Positions 1 to 9,510 of a DNA stretch of 51,404 nt are shown one piece after another. The DNA is from Glomus cerebriforme (taxonomy: Eukaryota > Glomeromycota > Glomeromycetes > Glomerales > Glomeraceae), in contig QKYT01000674.1 of assembly GCA_003550305.1 (NCBI GenBank), positions 3,401 to 54,804 of the forward strand, read 5' to 3'. The notes under the pieces are model-generated. The model saw nothing but the letters and a program-made list of their open reading frames with translations. It made no database searches and was not told the origin of the DNA. The position numbers were made by a program, and so were the translations under genes. Each line of letters starts with the position of its first letter. Position 1 is the first letter of the stretch.

Positions 1-99
1 TTTTTTTTTTTAAATAAATAAAATAATTTTTAAATTTTGTAAATTGTTTCGACCAGATGATCTAATGGATAACTCGTACTATTCTATAATGACTATACT

Positions 100-463
100 C
101 TTTTTCTAATCACCTTATTTAAAAATTAATGCGTGATATCTTGTGAATTATGTAAACATTTTAAAGCAACTTTACAATGACTTCTTGTTCTATCCCTTTC
201 ATATAGTCATTATATTTTAATGGACTATCCTTCTATATTGCTAAATATACTGTAGTAAAATCATCTTTTCTTATTTCTTCATCATTAAACTGATTATATG
301 GTATCAGACCACTAATTTTTAGTTGCATTTTTCGAATTAAATTATCAATTTTTTCATTTCCGATAGCATATATATATTTTTTTAAATTACTAATTTGACA
401 TGGTTTACACCACTTACAGTATTCACCACAACTTTCAGATTGAGTAACATCTTGGGATGACAT
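100..463 (-). pseudogene. 5' fragment of a ribbon-containing protein kinase gene, disrupted
   Basis: The start at 463 opens a 76-residue frame with CxxC-type pairs (GEYCKWCKPC) followed by IPYNQFNDEE and FTTVYLAI. This is the N-terminal ribbon and glycine-loop region of the kinase family expanded in Rhizophagus. The glycine loop reads RKDDF where GKGGF is expected. A TAG stands at 233-235 where Trp of the usual AIWKDGP motif belongs. After it, KDSPLKYND continues in the same frame, and a second frame then gives KVALKCLHNSQDIT, the strand with the conserved kinase lysine. A further TAA lies in FLNE, just before the usual splice donor. No kinase C-lobe follows within the window. I read it as a dead copy truncated at its 3' side. 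Family recognition comes from general knowledge; the lesions are seen directly. Confidence 0.75.
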
Positions 464-1104
464 TATTCAATATTAACTTTAAATTTAAACAAAAAATTTG
501 ACATGATTGGCTCTTGATATTACACGACATAATAATTAGGCATAAATGTTTGTAACGATGTTTTCGCTTCGGACTTAAGAATTGGTACAAAGCACGAACA
601 TATTTACTACAACCGGAATTTCAAAAAAAAAGGAAGAATTGAAAGGAAAAAAGTAATCTTAATGATTATAATCGAAAATTTTTTCTTTTAGGAAATGAGA
701 AAATATAAAAACAATTACTAAATGTAATTTTAAAAAAAAATTATACTTTGCAGAAATTCGAAAAAAAATTAGTATTGCTAAATGTCACCGCAGGTGATGA
801 TCACCGCACCAGCATTAGAATAGAATTTTGGGCAAAGTTTCATACCATTTTTAATTCTGCCCGAAATTCCACCCTGATGCTGGTGCGGTGATATTTAGCA
901 ATTTTCAAAAAAATTTTCAATTGAAGTAAAAAAACAGTAATATGACAGTTTTTTTAACAAAGTTTAATAAATTTGTACTACTTTAGAATTGGATTTGTAA
1001 GCGAAATTAAATAATCGGCCTGAATTAGAAAATTTTTATTTAACGCAAATCCGCAGTAATTAATATTATAAATCCAATTATAGAAATTTATTATATGTGA
1101 TCAT
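464..1104. other. AT-rich intergenic stretch with one MITE-like element
   Basis: The only structure I can support is the short inverted-repeat element at 774-902. The rest is AT-rich sequence without a credible reading frame. Confidence 0.6.
774..902. mobile_element. MITE-like inverted-repeat element, copy 1
   Basis: The element begins ATTGCTAAATGTCACCGC and ends with its reverse complement GCGGTGATATTTAGCAAT (one mismatch). Nested inside are complementary arms CACCGCACCAGCAT (802-815) and ATGCTGGTGCGGTG (877-890). It has no coding capacity. A longer relative with the same ends lies at 49417-49703, and both are preceded by TTAGT. The element is non-autonomous; its superfamily is not assigned. 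Confidence 0.65.
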
Positions 1105-1189
1105 CATAAAATAAATATAAATAAGGTAAATAAGGATTCACACCAAAAACTTTAAATTTCGTTGCTTTTTTTTTTATTCTTTTAAAACA
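1105..1189 (+). promoter_or_regulatory. Probable core promoter and 5'UTR of the BTB-TLDc gene
   Basis: A TATA-like run (ATAAATATAAATAAGG, about 1110-1125) is followed by a long T tract and an A-rich context (TTTTAAAACA) just before the ATG at 1190. This is inference from position and composition only. Confidence 0.35.
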
Positions 1190-2667
1190 ATGTCTTCAAA
1201 ATTTTTAGTTCAATTAATTAACGATTATGAAAAACTTTTTGAGACTGAAATAGGATATGATGTTATTATTTATGCTGGTGAAGAACCAAATGTTAAAGAA
1301 ATTCATGCACATTCAAATATTTTAAGCATTAGGTCTCAATATTTTCGTACTGCACTTTCTAATGAACAGGCTGAAAAAAAGGATGGAAAATTTATTTTCA
1401 GAAAACCAAATATTTCACCACAATTATTTTATATTATCTTTAGGTAACAATACGTTTATAATAAATTTTAATATTATCTTTATAAAAAATATTTTCTAAT
1501 AAATAATTATTTTAGGTTCATTTATTGTGGAAATATTGAATTGAAGAATTTACAAGGTCCTGATGTATTGAAATTGTTAATAGCGGTTGATGAACTTAAT
1601 ATCCATCCATTAATTTCTCATATTCAAGAATTTTTGATTGAACATCAAACTGAATTTTTACATCAAAATCCAACCGGAATTCTTGAAACTGTTTATCAAC
1701 ATGAAACATTTACTGAACTATGGAATTTTTATCTTGAAAAAGTTTGTGAAGATCCTAAAATTTTATTTAATTCTCATGAATTTATTAATTTAAAAGCTCC
1801 TTTATTGGAATTGTTGTTAAAAAGAAATGATTTGAACATGAATGAAATTGAAATTTGGGAGAATTTATTAAAATGGTGCTTTGCTCAACAAAATACAAAG
1901 AATGATCCAATAAAATGGAGTAAAGATGATATTACAAAGATTGAAAGGTCATTATATAGATTTATTCCCTTAATTCAATTTTATGATATTGAACCTACAG
2001 ATTTCTTTTATAAAGTTTATTGTTATAAAGATATTTTACCACAAAATTTAATTCATGATCTTTTGGAATATCATATTGTTCCAAACTTCAAACCTAAATC
2101 TAATTTACCACCTTCAAGAAAACCAAACCTAAAATCTAAAATTAGTTCAACCTTGATTGAATCAAAACATATTCCACTTTTTGCTTCATGGATTGACAAA
2201 AAAGATTCTTCATATTTTAATAAAAAAAATATTCCTTATGATTTTAAATTATTATATCGTTCAAGTCAGGATGGAATTGATGTTAAATCCTTTCATAGAA
2301 ATTATGATAATAAAGGAGCCACTATTTGGATAGCAAAAATTAAAAATTCAACACAATTAATTGGAGGATATAATCCACTTGATTGGAAGGGATTTAGTTG
2401 GAAGACTACAGCTGATAGTTTTATATTTAATTTTACAAATGGTAAAGATATTTCTACTCAAAATTAGGTTATGTTAATAGTCCGGATTTTGCTGTTTTGT
2501 GTAGTAATGATTATGGTCCAACTATAGGTAATTTATGCTGTAATAATAATAATATTTGGTCTAATTATGCTAATGATAATAATGACAGAGGACGCTATCC
2601 TAATATAGGAATTCCGGTAACTTTTGAAGTAGAAGATTATGAAGTATTTCAAGTAATGAAAAAATAA
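1190..2667 (+). CDS. BTB/BACK/TLDc-domain protein, one-base frameshift near the 3' end
   Basis: Exon 1 is 1190-1443 and exon 2 is 1516-2667. The intron has a GTAACA donor and TTTTAG acceptor and joins IIF to RFIYCGNIE in frame. Domain order: BTB (YDVIIYAGEE, HSNILSIRSQYFRTAL; residues about 20-110), BACK-like helical region (ETVYQHETFTELWNFYLEKV, IWENLLKWC), and TLDc from about residue 310 (FKLLYRSSQDG, TQLIGGYNPLDW, ADSFIFNFTNG). Such proteins are typically cullin-3 adaptor-like or of unknown role and are strongly expanded in Glomeromycotina. After KDIST the frame hits TAG at 2465, but the next frame continues KLGYVNSPDFAVLCSNDYGP to FEVEDYEVFQVMKK and TAA at 2665-2667. Loss of one base near 2458 explains this. 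Corrected length would be about 468 residues, normal for the family. It could be a young pseudogene or an assembly indel. Confidence 0.9.
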
Positions 2668-3722
2668 AATTATAATAAATATAAGTTTTTTTTAAGTTGT
2701 TTTTTAAATATTTTATTTAAATAAACACCAATTCATACTATGTAAAATTTAATTCAACTGACGCCCGCTATCATTTTAACTTGTCATGTTACCTTTAATA
2801 CTTTTATTTTTATTATATTATTTACGACAAAAAGTTTGATACTGGATTCAGGAATTAAAATTCAAATTAATTAAATTTTTGCGCGTACGATTATTTCTTT
2901 CCCAATATGATTGAATTGGTTATAAAGACACTGTGAAAAATGTGTACTGAAAACTATGTAAATGTATGAAATCTACACATTTTATTAATTCCTTTCGTCA
3001 TCCATTTTTTAAAAAAAAAGCAATATTAGATTCATCAATTTATCATGTAAATAATATAACGAGAACTTTCAACAATAGTAACTAATATGTCGTTTAATTT
3101 ATTTAATTTTTTTTTTCTTTTTATTTTTGGAAAATTGCGCAACCTTTTTTTAATATATACAATTTTTTTCCGCAATCAAATCACATATCAGATCATACAG
3201 TATTAGCATCAAGGAAAGTACAATATAAATTTTTCTGCAAGTTATCTCAATGAATAATGTTGTTACATAAATCAACATTTTTAATTATTTGAAAAGAATT
3301 GTATTTAATCATTTGAATGTTATTGAACTACTATCATAAAAAATATTCATTAACTTTTAAATCACAATTATAACTTATAATTAAAAATATATATCCAAAT
3401 TTCAAATCATTTTAAATTCTTAAAATTAAATAAAAATTTAATAAATTAAAGGATATCTCTTTCAATCCTTTAAGTATCCCGCTTAATCAACTTCCCATTC
3501 TATGACTTCTCTATAATTTCTTTCTTTTAATTATAACATCCATTTCTTGAAATCATGTTGGAATCACGCAATTACAGTATTATTGGATTTACTGTCTATT
3601 TAATTGTGATGCTAAGGAAAATTGGAGGTTGTTTGATAAAGAAAAACGTAAATTGACTAATATATTTAATATTTTAAATTTATTATATTCAATCCATTCT
3701 AATTTTTTATTATTAGTTTTTT
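2668..3722. other. AT-rich intergenic stretch
   Basis: This stretch has long A/T tracts (around 3106-3160) and no supported gene. The 3470-3660 part might hold further decayed sequence of the minus-strand kinase fragment next to it, but I could not align it to kinase motifs. Confidence 0.5.
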
Positions 3723-3986
3723 GCATTAAGCTAAGATTCTTGGATTAATTTATCAACATCAGAATTTCCGCCTGTCCAATTTTTGAAATCTTGTTGAAAA
3801 CGTTTAGCGTTACATGACTTGACATCAGGGATCTAAACCAGTATTAGGTTGATTACATTTTTTACATAAACCATACCATTCATAACGTTTTTTTAATTCT
3901 TTATCTAATATTAGTTTATCAATTAATTTTCGATCAAAATCTTTTATTTGTTTAAATACATCGTCACTGAGATAATTTTGTTCCAT
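3723..3986 (-). pseudogene. N-terminal fragment of a ribbon-type protein kinase gene
   Basis: Reading from the ATG at 3986, the frame gives MEQNYLSDDVFKQIKDFDRK, then LILDKELKKRYEWYGLCKKC with the first CxxC. Next to it the usual WCQSCNAKR is damaged: TGA replaces the Trp codon, and one inserted base gives CAAGTCATGT. The following frame resumes with AKRFQQDFKNWTGGNSDVDK and LIQES-LNAKN, with another stop in between. It is the same module as residues 20-110 of the kinase copy at 9511. No kinase domain follows downstream. I infer a truncated, inactivated duplicate. Confidence 0.75.
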
Positions 3987-4733
3987 AATGTTATAAAGTT
4001 AGAATATTTGACAGAAGAGCTAGGTAATATGGTGATTATAGTTTTTTAATGTTAGAAAAGTTTTCTGTGTCAAATATTTAAAAAAACTAAAAATTTGAAC
4101 AGCCAAAAATATTTTCATTCATACTAGAGAATTCTTATTTTACAGCATTTAGTATAACTTTCAAAATCAGAAAGAAATTGTAAAGAAAATTTATAAAGAA
4201 CGAGACATTTAACCATGATTGAAAAAATTAAATTAAGATCTAAGTTTCACAAAGATCTGTAAATATTTTCATATAAAAAAAATTTTTTTTTTTTTTTGCT
4301 GTTTATATATGTTTATATAAATAGATTGGTCTATGAGTACATGTGAGTACACGTGAGTATATAACCACAGCTGCGCTGTAGTTGTAATAAATAACTGTAT
4401 AATCAAAAGAATAGGGGCTGTACAACGTAAGACTACACTAACAAAAGTTCTTCAGGGTGAAACCTCCAATATTCTTATTTTATTAGTTTAGCTGACGCCG
4501 ACCCTTTTCATTAAAAATATATTTAACAATTAAAATAAGCGAGTAATAAAATAAGTTTACTCCTTGACAATTAAATAGATCACAATATATTTATTGATTA
4601 ATTGTGCAGACAATTGTGATCCTGCGTAGTAATTGTTTCACATCATATGACTTTCTAATTGTATTTATACATCATCTCAATTCTTGTTAATTCTATTCAT
4701 CTCTCAACTTTTCAATTATCAACAACAGCTAAA
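3987..4733. other. Intergenic region ending in a probable promoter
   Basis: It contains a T23 tract near 4280 and short palindromes (CACAGCTGCGCTGTAG near 4368; GATCACAAT and ATTGTGATC near 4580 and 4612). The last 80 bases have TATTTATA (about 4662) and a CT-rich leader with ATCAACAACAGCTAAA immediately before the ATG at 4734. That looks like a real fungal promoter and 5'UTR. Confidence 0.4.
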
Positions 4734-5102
4734 ATGGCCGCTAATATCCCCGCCCAACTAGGCCTCGATATCAAGAGGAAACAGAAATCTTTAATGGGTT
4801 GAACGGACGAGAAAGAAGAGCATTTGGCGCCCTGCCAGATAACAATGCAAAAATTATTTTTATTCGAGCTTTCGTGCTGAGAGAAAGATCTTGGCGTGAA
4901 AAATCGGTATGTTTAGCTAGGAGACACGTATTCTGTTAGAATATTTTACTTACTAAAATTATTTTAACGCCTTCGTCGCTTCTTAACATCCCTTTTTCGT
5001 TAGGACATTAATCAAAAGCTAGTTTACTGTGGTCTTTACCTGGGCACCCTAATTGTACTTGTTTCTCTTCGACTATATACAAAAACGACGAAGAAAAACT
5101 AA
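4734..5102 (+). CDS. Small single-pass membrane protein, two exons, one frame shift needed
   Basis: The ATG at 4734 sits in a favourable context (CTAAAATGGCC). Its frame gives MAANIPAQLGLD and stops at TGA about ten codons later. A neighbouring frame then reads EETEIFNGLNGRERRAFGAL, PDNNAKIIFIRAFVLRERSW, REKS up to 4906. A GTATGT donor (4907) and TTAG acceptor (5003) join this to DINQKLVYCGLYLGTLIVLV, SLRLYTKTTKKN and TAA (5100-5102). LVYCGLYLGTLIVLVSL is a convincing transmembrane helix with a positive C-terminal tail. One base must be gained between about 4770 and 4800 to connect the two parts. GC-rich codons (GCC, CTG, GGC) set it apart from its neighbours. I do not recognise the family. 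It could be an active gene with a sequencing indel, or a recent pseudogene. Confidence 0.55.
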
Positions 5103-5388
5103 AATTTTTTTTCATTGGTGTTAAATTCGCTAATTTTTTTATTGAGATAATTATGTTGTTAAATAAATTGTTATATTATTATTATATGTTTTCTAAGTTA
5201 TAGGAATATTATTATCGATACTTTTACCAATATTTTTCAAATTTTTACCAGCAAATATCTTATTAAATTTTTTTTCGTGTAACAATAGTATTTGTAACTA
5301 AACAGATATTGTACTTATCAGTTACTGGAAATGTCACAAAAAAGAAGGGCAAAATTTTTTCATTAAGGTTGATAAAAAAAAATTTGTA

Positions 5389-6120
5389 GCACAGTATTAT
5401 CATTTTTTTTTTTTTTTATTCATAACAGCAGTTAAACTTTATTTAGCAAACAATATTTAAGCACAGTATTATCATTTTTTTTTTTTTTATGTTTAACAGC
5501 ATACTTTATTTAGCGAACAATTTATACAAATAATAAAATAAAATTAAGATCTAACCTAAATAAAATAAATGGATCTCATTCAAATCTAAAAGTAAAAACT
5601 AATCTAAATTCCTACGTTATAAACCTAATATAAGAACATGCCCAATATACTACTTCACAATGAGAGGTAGCAACCAGGCTGACCATCCAAAGAGTATCCC
5701 CTCCAATCCCTTAAAATAAGTTAAAGGAGAGCTGTATCCTAACCCTCCGAACTGTCAGATCCATCAGAGGGACCGCTTGGTCCAAAAGTTTGATCCAGGA
5801 CGTTCCCGTCGAAAACAACCAATTCGGAACAGCGGCTGAGGCCGGAGATGGTATCTTTGAAGCCTTTAAATGTATATATAATATGTGCATAATATTAAAG
5901 TTGGCCATAATTAGTTACAGTAAATCAGGCTAAATTTGCTGAGGAATAATCCATAATTCTGGCCGAAATTTTCGTAATGCTAGCCAAATTTATAATGCCG
6001 GCCTAAATTTAATTAAAATTGAAAAATATCATCTTTATATTATGAATTATTTTCTAATTTTTGTACAAATTGATTTTTATCACTAAATAAAGTATGCTGT
6101 TAAACTAAAAAAAAAAAAAC
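5389..6120. mobile_element. Non-autonomous TIR element with a duplicated left end
   Basis: The right end (6081-6120) is the inverse of 5475-5513. Both arms carry a T14 tract followed by GTTTAACAGCATACTTTATT, giving a 38-nt terminal repeat with few mismatches. The left end occurs twice in tandem: GCACAGTATTATCA plus T tract plus AACAGC...ACTTTATTTAGC at 5389-5460 and again from 5461. The interior (about 5640-5860) is GC-richer than its surroundings but shows only a 65-codon minus-strand frame (5908-5711) that I do not recognise. The 5930-6005 part has repeated GGCCGAAATT-like words. I infer a cut-and-paste element without its own transposase. Confidence 0.55.
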
Positions 6121-6186
6121 TTAAAAGCGAAAATATTTAAAATTATTGTATTTTCTTTATTAAAATGATTAAAAATAAAAAGATCG

Positions 6187-6545
6187 AAAATCAATACTAT
6201 TACGAAAAATAACTATAATTTCATGAATATTGATCAAAAGCTTATGATAATTTATATACAAGTAGTTTCAACCCCTCTGAACAACTTGCTTAAGCAAAAA
6301 AAAGTCAGTTTACTTTGACCAAAGCATCCAAATTACGCTCTGAAGTTACCAAACGAATGCAAAAAAATTTAAAGATCAGAGTTTAGTACGGTTACGAAAA
6401 ATACATATTGCTCTACGAATATTTATCCTAATCTTATAATATTTGAATTATATGTAGTTTCGTCACTATTGAATAACTTTACTTAAGCCGCAGTAAGCAA
6501 TTCCTTTGATCATAAAGTGGTGAAATTACGCTCCGAAAATTTTGA
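6187..6545. repeat. Diverged tandem duplication, about 170 bp per unit
   Basis: Unit 1 (6187-6355) and unit 2 (6373-6545) share, in order, TTACGAAAAATA, a GAATATT segment, GTAGTTTC, GAA(C/T)AACTT, CTTAAGC, CTTTGA and AAATTACGCTC(T/C)GAA. No open frame runs through both. Possibly the remains of a tandem repeat or of two old insertions. Confidence 0.55.
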
Positions 6546-7231
6546 TACATTTTAAGAATATTAAAAAATAATGGAATTTTACTATTTTTTCATGTTTTAT
6601 GCAAAAACTATCTGAATAACCACCATTATGAGCTTAGAAAAACTTTTTCTACTCGTAAAATTGCATGTATTTTTATTTTTAAAACTGCATATTTCTTCAT
6701 ATACCAACTTGGATCTTGAAAAAGGTGTGTTTTTAAGAAGAGTTTTTTTTGTGAAATATAAAAAAAAAATTATTAAAAATCGGAAAATAGGGTAGAAACT
6801 GATAGAACACATGAAATCTCTTAATTTGTATAAGTATGGTATACTTAAAATTTGATGTCTAAAGTAAATGAAATAGCATGATTAATGTTACACAAAATTC
6901 GTTTAAATATAAAAATGATCTGCATGTGACATTTCCAGTGACTGTTATTTCCCGATTATCGTACTATCTTTTTCTAACGAAAGATTTCCAGACCAAAATA
7001 AATTAGCTAGAAAATATGCGCATGTTTACTATGTACTGCAATATGAAAAGGCTCTAGCGACAAATACTAGAGACAAAAGTTCTAGACAAGAAATTACGCA
7101 AGGTGAAATATTTTGGTTGTCAAACTAACACCATTTTTCGTACAGAATTTCCAAGGTTTGTTAGAATCACCGACAACATAAATTTCCTATAAAGTTTTAC
7201 TAAGTTAATGTTAGTTGCTATCATTGTATAA
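6546..7231. other. AT-rich intergenic stretch
   Basis: No gene is supported here. A 71-codon minus-strand frame at 6812-6597 is hydrophobic and F/K-rich, as expected of AT-rich noncoding DNA. Confidence 0.5.
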
Positions 7232-7414
7232 TTATAGCTGACGACCATTTTTATTCTTTCCAGAATATTGATGATTAGGACAAATAAAACCGGACATGGA
7301 GTGTGGGTCCTTAGGCATTAGTTTAGAAACATCATTTCACTTTGCTAAAACAAATCCATACATCACTGAATCATGTAATTTACTTTCTATATCAATAAAA
7401 CCGCATTCTCGCAT
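7232..7414 (-). pseudogene. Relic of an unrecognised coding sequence
   Basis: From the ATG at 7414 the frame reads MRECGFIDIESKLHDSVMYG, FVLAK, one TGA, then NDVSKLMPKDPHSMSGFICP, NHQYSGKNKNGRQL and TAA at 7232-7234. Its amino-acid composition is protein-like rather than the F/I/K/N-rich output of AT-rich DNA, and the single stop sits between two plausible halves. I do not recognise the family. It lies divergently upstream of the decayed coiled-coil gene and may be unrelated to it. Confidence 0.4.
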
Positions 7415-7524
7415 TTCATATTAGAAGCTTGAAGAATATATCATATAATTGGCCGAAAATTTTTTATTCTGCTTATCTTCAAAATCTATGATTGAGGAAG
7501 GCTACCTTTGAATATTTTCAATCT

Positions 7525-8023
7525 TATATAAGAATATTACGTTTCTGAGCTTGAGGTTGAGAATGCGAAGTTGAAACAGACCATAGAAGAAAGTACCAGG
7601 CGTGAAGCTGAACTCAAGTTTAGAGTCGGGGAACTGGAGCGGTATAATACTGAGCTTAAGACCAGAGTTTTGAAATTGGAACAAGATTCCTTGGTGGTGG
7701 TTGGGTGGTCACAGAGTGATATGGATATGCTAATATTTCGATCTTCTTTATTGATTTGCAAGGGGAATTAACGCAATGACGAAATGAGTGCGTCATTAAA
7801 TGGAGTTCTCGGGAACGTTTGCTCCTAGAATTTAAACGCTATAAAAGCTCGGGATTATTTTTTGTAGCCATATACGAAAGGTAGCATTATACAAATCCCA
7901 TCGAAGTTCTTGCAATAAATATTCTAAGAAAGACAAGAGTTCTTCCTGAGAATACTACTTTTCCAGAGGTAGATCCATGCATTATGTGGAGAAAATCAGG
8001 ACCCCGCGTAATATGTATACAGG
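7525..8023 (+). pseudogene. Decayed coiled-coil gene with a second coding segment
   Basis: The first segment (about 7540-7690) encodes a clear coiled coil: SELEVENAKLKQTIEESTRR, then EAELKFRVGELERYNTELKT, RVLKLEQDS. This resembles the ELE...KLKQ...ARVAKLEQ segments found in many Rhizophagus multi-copy genes. The only internal ATG is at 7571. After a frame change and a stop, 7785-8023 reads in one frame NECVIKWSSRERLLLEFKRY, KSSGLFFVAIYER, one TAG, then PIEVLAINILRKTRVLPENT and CIMWRKSGPRVICIQ, ending at a possible GTAACA donor. I do not recognise this second part. The whole is less AT-rich than the flanks. I infer one broken gene, but two adjacent relics are possible. Confidence 0.5.
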
Positions 8024-8584
8024 TAACAGGATCATTTGCTTAGCCACATGCACTTTTAGCTATAGTTAGAAGAAGGGTTTGCTTAGAATTAATAAAAATT
8101 TTTAACATGCTTACATTTTTAGTTTACTTATTTTTTGGTATCTTTTTAGGGATGTCATATTTTCGATTGCTTATTTTTTAGATAATTTTGGCTGTTCCTT
8201 ATTAAATCACATGATCTGTACTATTTATTACGCATGATTATTATCAGTTATCTAATCCTTTTTTTTAAATAAATTTTTATAACACTTTTTNGTGAAAATA
8301 TAATAGAAAGGCTTTTGAATCATAAATATTATGCTCACATTAATCATACTAAAAAATTTGTTTGTATTTATGGTGAAGTAATTAAACTTAATAGGTTTTA
8401 GGNAGAAGATTATTTGAATCGCCATCAACAGATAAAATACTAGTATAAACATATACTGTAGGTCATAGGATTAATTTGCTTATTTTCTGGCAAATTTTTA
8501 GGTTATATGTTGAGTTTGCTTATTCATCTTAATAAAAACCCTTGCATAGAGCTATTATGAAATTTTCAAAATTTCNTATGACCT
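8024..8584. other. AT-rich stretch with single ambiguous bases
   Basis: Isolated N calls occur at 8291, 8403 and 8576. Elsewhere in this window such calls occur in a transposon, so this stretch may also belong to a multi-copy sequence. No reading frame is supported. Confidence 0.4.
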
Positions 8585-9332
8585 ATATATATATTGCTCG
8601 GGGTCCTAGAAAATCTTTATCCGTTCCAGAAATTTGCCCCATTCAAAGAATTTACCTTAGCATCATGCGGACACATCTTTCATCAGAAGTGTCCTGAAAA
8701 ATATTTTGCAGAAGGAAAAATGATATATCCAACTAAGAGCTGTGAGAAAGTTATAGAAACTTTTCTTTCTCCAGATCTTTTTAAAGAATAAGTGGACGCG
8801 GAAATTCACCTGTGGATGATAACGCTGATGTAATTCTTATGGAACCATTAGAATTATTGGAAGGAGATATGGCATCAAAGCTTATGGGCCAAAAAGAAAA
8901 GACCAGCAAAACTATTGACCAGGCAATCAGCCCTATTGAGATTGTTGGCACTACACCTGGCAATTTCCAAAGAAATCTCCCTAGATTCTCGAAACCAACA
9001 GTAGAAATGGATGCTGATGGTGAAGAACGGCCTGATACCAGCAGTAAAAAACAACCCAACGAAGATACGGGCACCAACTCATCTACACCCAAGAAGAGGG
9101 CAAAGAAACCAGTTGAAGAGAAGATTCGCCTATTTTGAAAAAGCTTATCAAGGAAAAATTTCTTCCGATAGTACTATTTCTTTGCAGACACTCCCTGAAG
9201 TGGCTGATATTGACTCTGTTAATTTATAATCGGAAAGCTGTTCTAGTCGTGATCCGCTCTTGCTATTTCTTTGGGAAAGGGTATAGGTTATCAAAGTCAT
9301 TTATGACGTCATTTGGCAATGTGACGCTTTGA
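8585..9332 (+). pseudogene. Decayed RING-type / 'PEVADI' multi-copy family gene
   Basis: The first frame (to 8791) reads LENLYPFQKFAPFKEFTLAS then CGHIFHQKCPEKYF, a CGHxFHxxC half of a RING-like zinc site, and CEKVIE. The next frame (8812-9138) is the acidic/basic linker: VEMDADGEERPDTSSKKQPN, EDTGTNSSTPKKRAKKPVEE. A third frame gives DSPILKKLIKE, and a fourth gives SSDSTISLQTLPEVADIDSV. The last part (9230-9332) reads NRKAVLVVIRSCYFFGKG. The order RING, MEVDGEE linker, KKLIKE, ISLQTPPEVADI, (S/C)Y(Y/F)FGK matches a family I know as highly repeated in Rhizophagus, of unknown function. At least three frame changes make this copy non-functional. An RNA-level role is not excluded. Confidence 0.7.
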
Positions 9333-9510
9333 AAAAATAATGACGTAACTATAAATGATGTAGATTTTTCCTTTTTTAGATAATGTTAACCAATAGCATG
9401 TGAAGTAATGAAACTTATGTCGTACAGCCAACGCTCTATATTGAATGTACTATTTTTTATTGTAAAAAAAATTAAAAAACTTTAATTGAATATCCTAACT
9501 TTGTAATGTT

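Larger units (their letters stand above)
5319..6944. repeat. Widely spaced 20-bp inverted repeat
   Basis: CAGTTACTGGAAATGTCACA (5319-5338) has its reverse complement with one mismatch at 6925-6944. The 1.6 kb between them includes the element at 5389-6120 and the duplication at 6187-6545. This may mark the ends of a larger old transposon with a nested insertion. No transposase is visible. Confidence 0.45.

Noticed and set aside
4310..4500. Possible solo LTR (AATAAA near a GC-rich palindrome; CCTCCAATATTC also found near 47586)
   Set aside because: I found no TG...CA ends, no second copy and no target duplication; a shared 12-mer is too weak.
9135..9332. Frame reading KKLIKEKFLPIVLFLC as a membrane protein
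   Set aside because: It is the decayed RING-family gene read in the wrong frame; the neighbouring frame gives ISLQTLPEVADIDSV.
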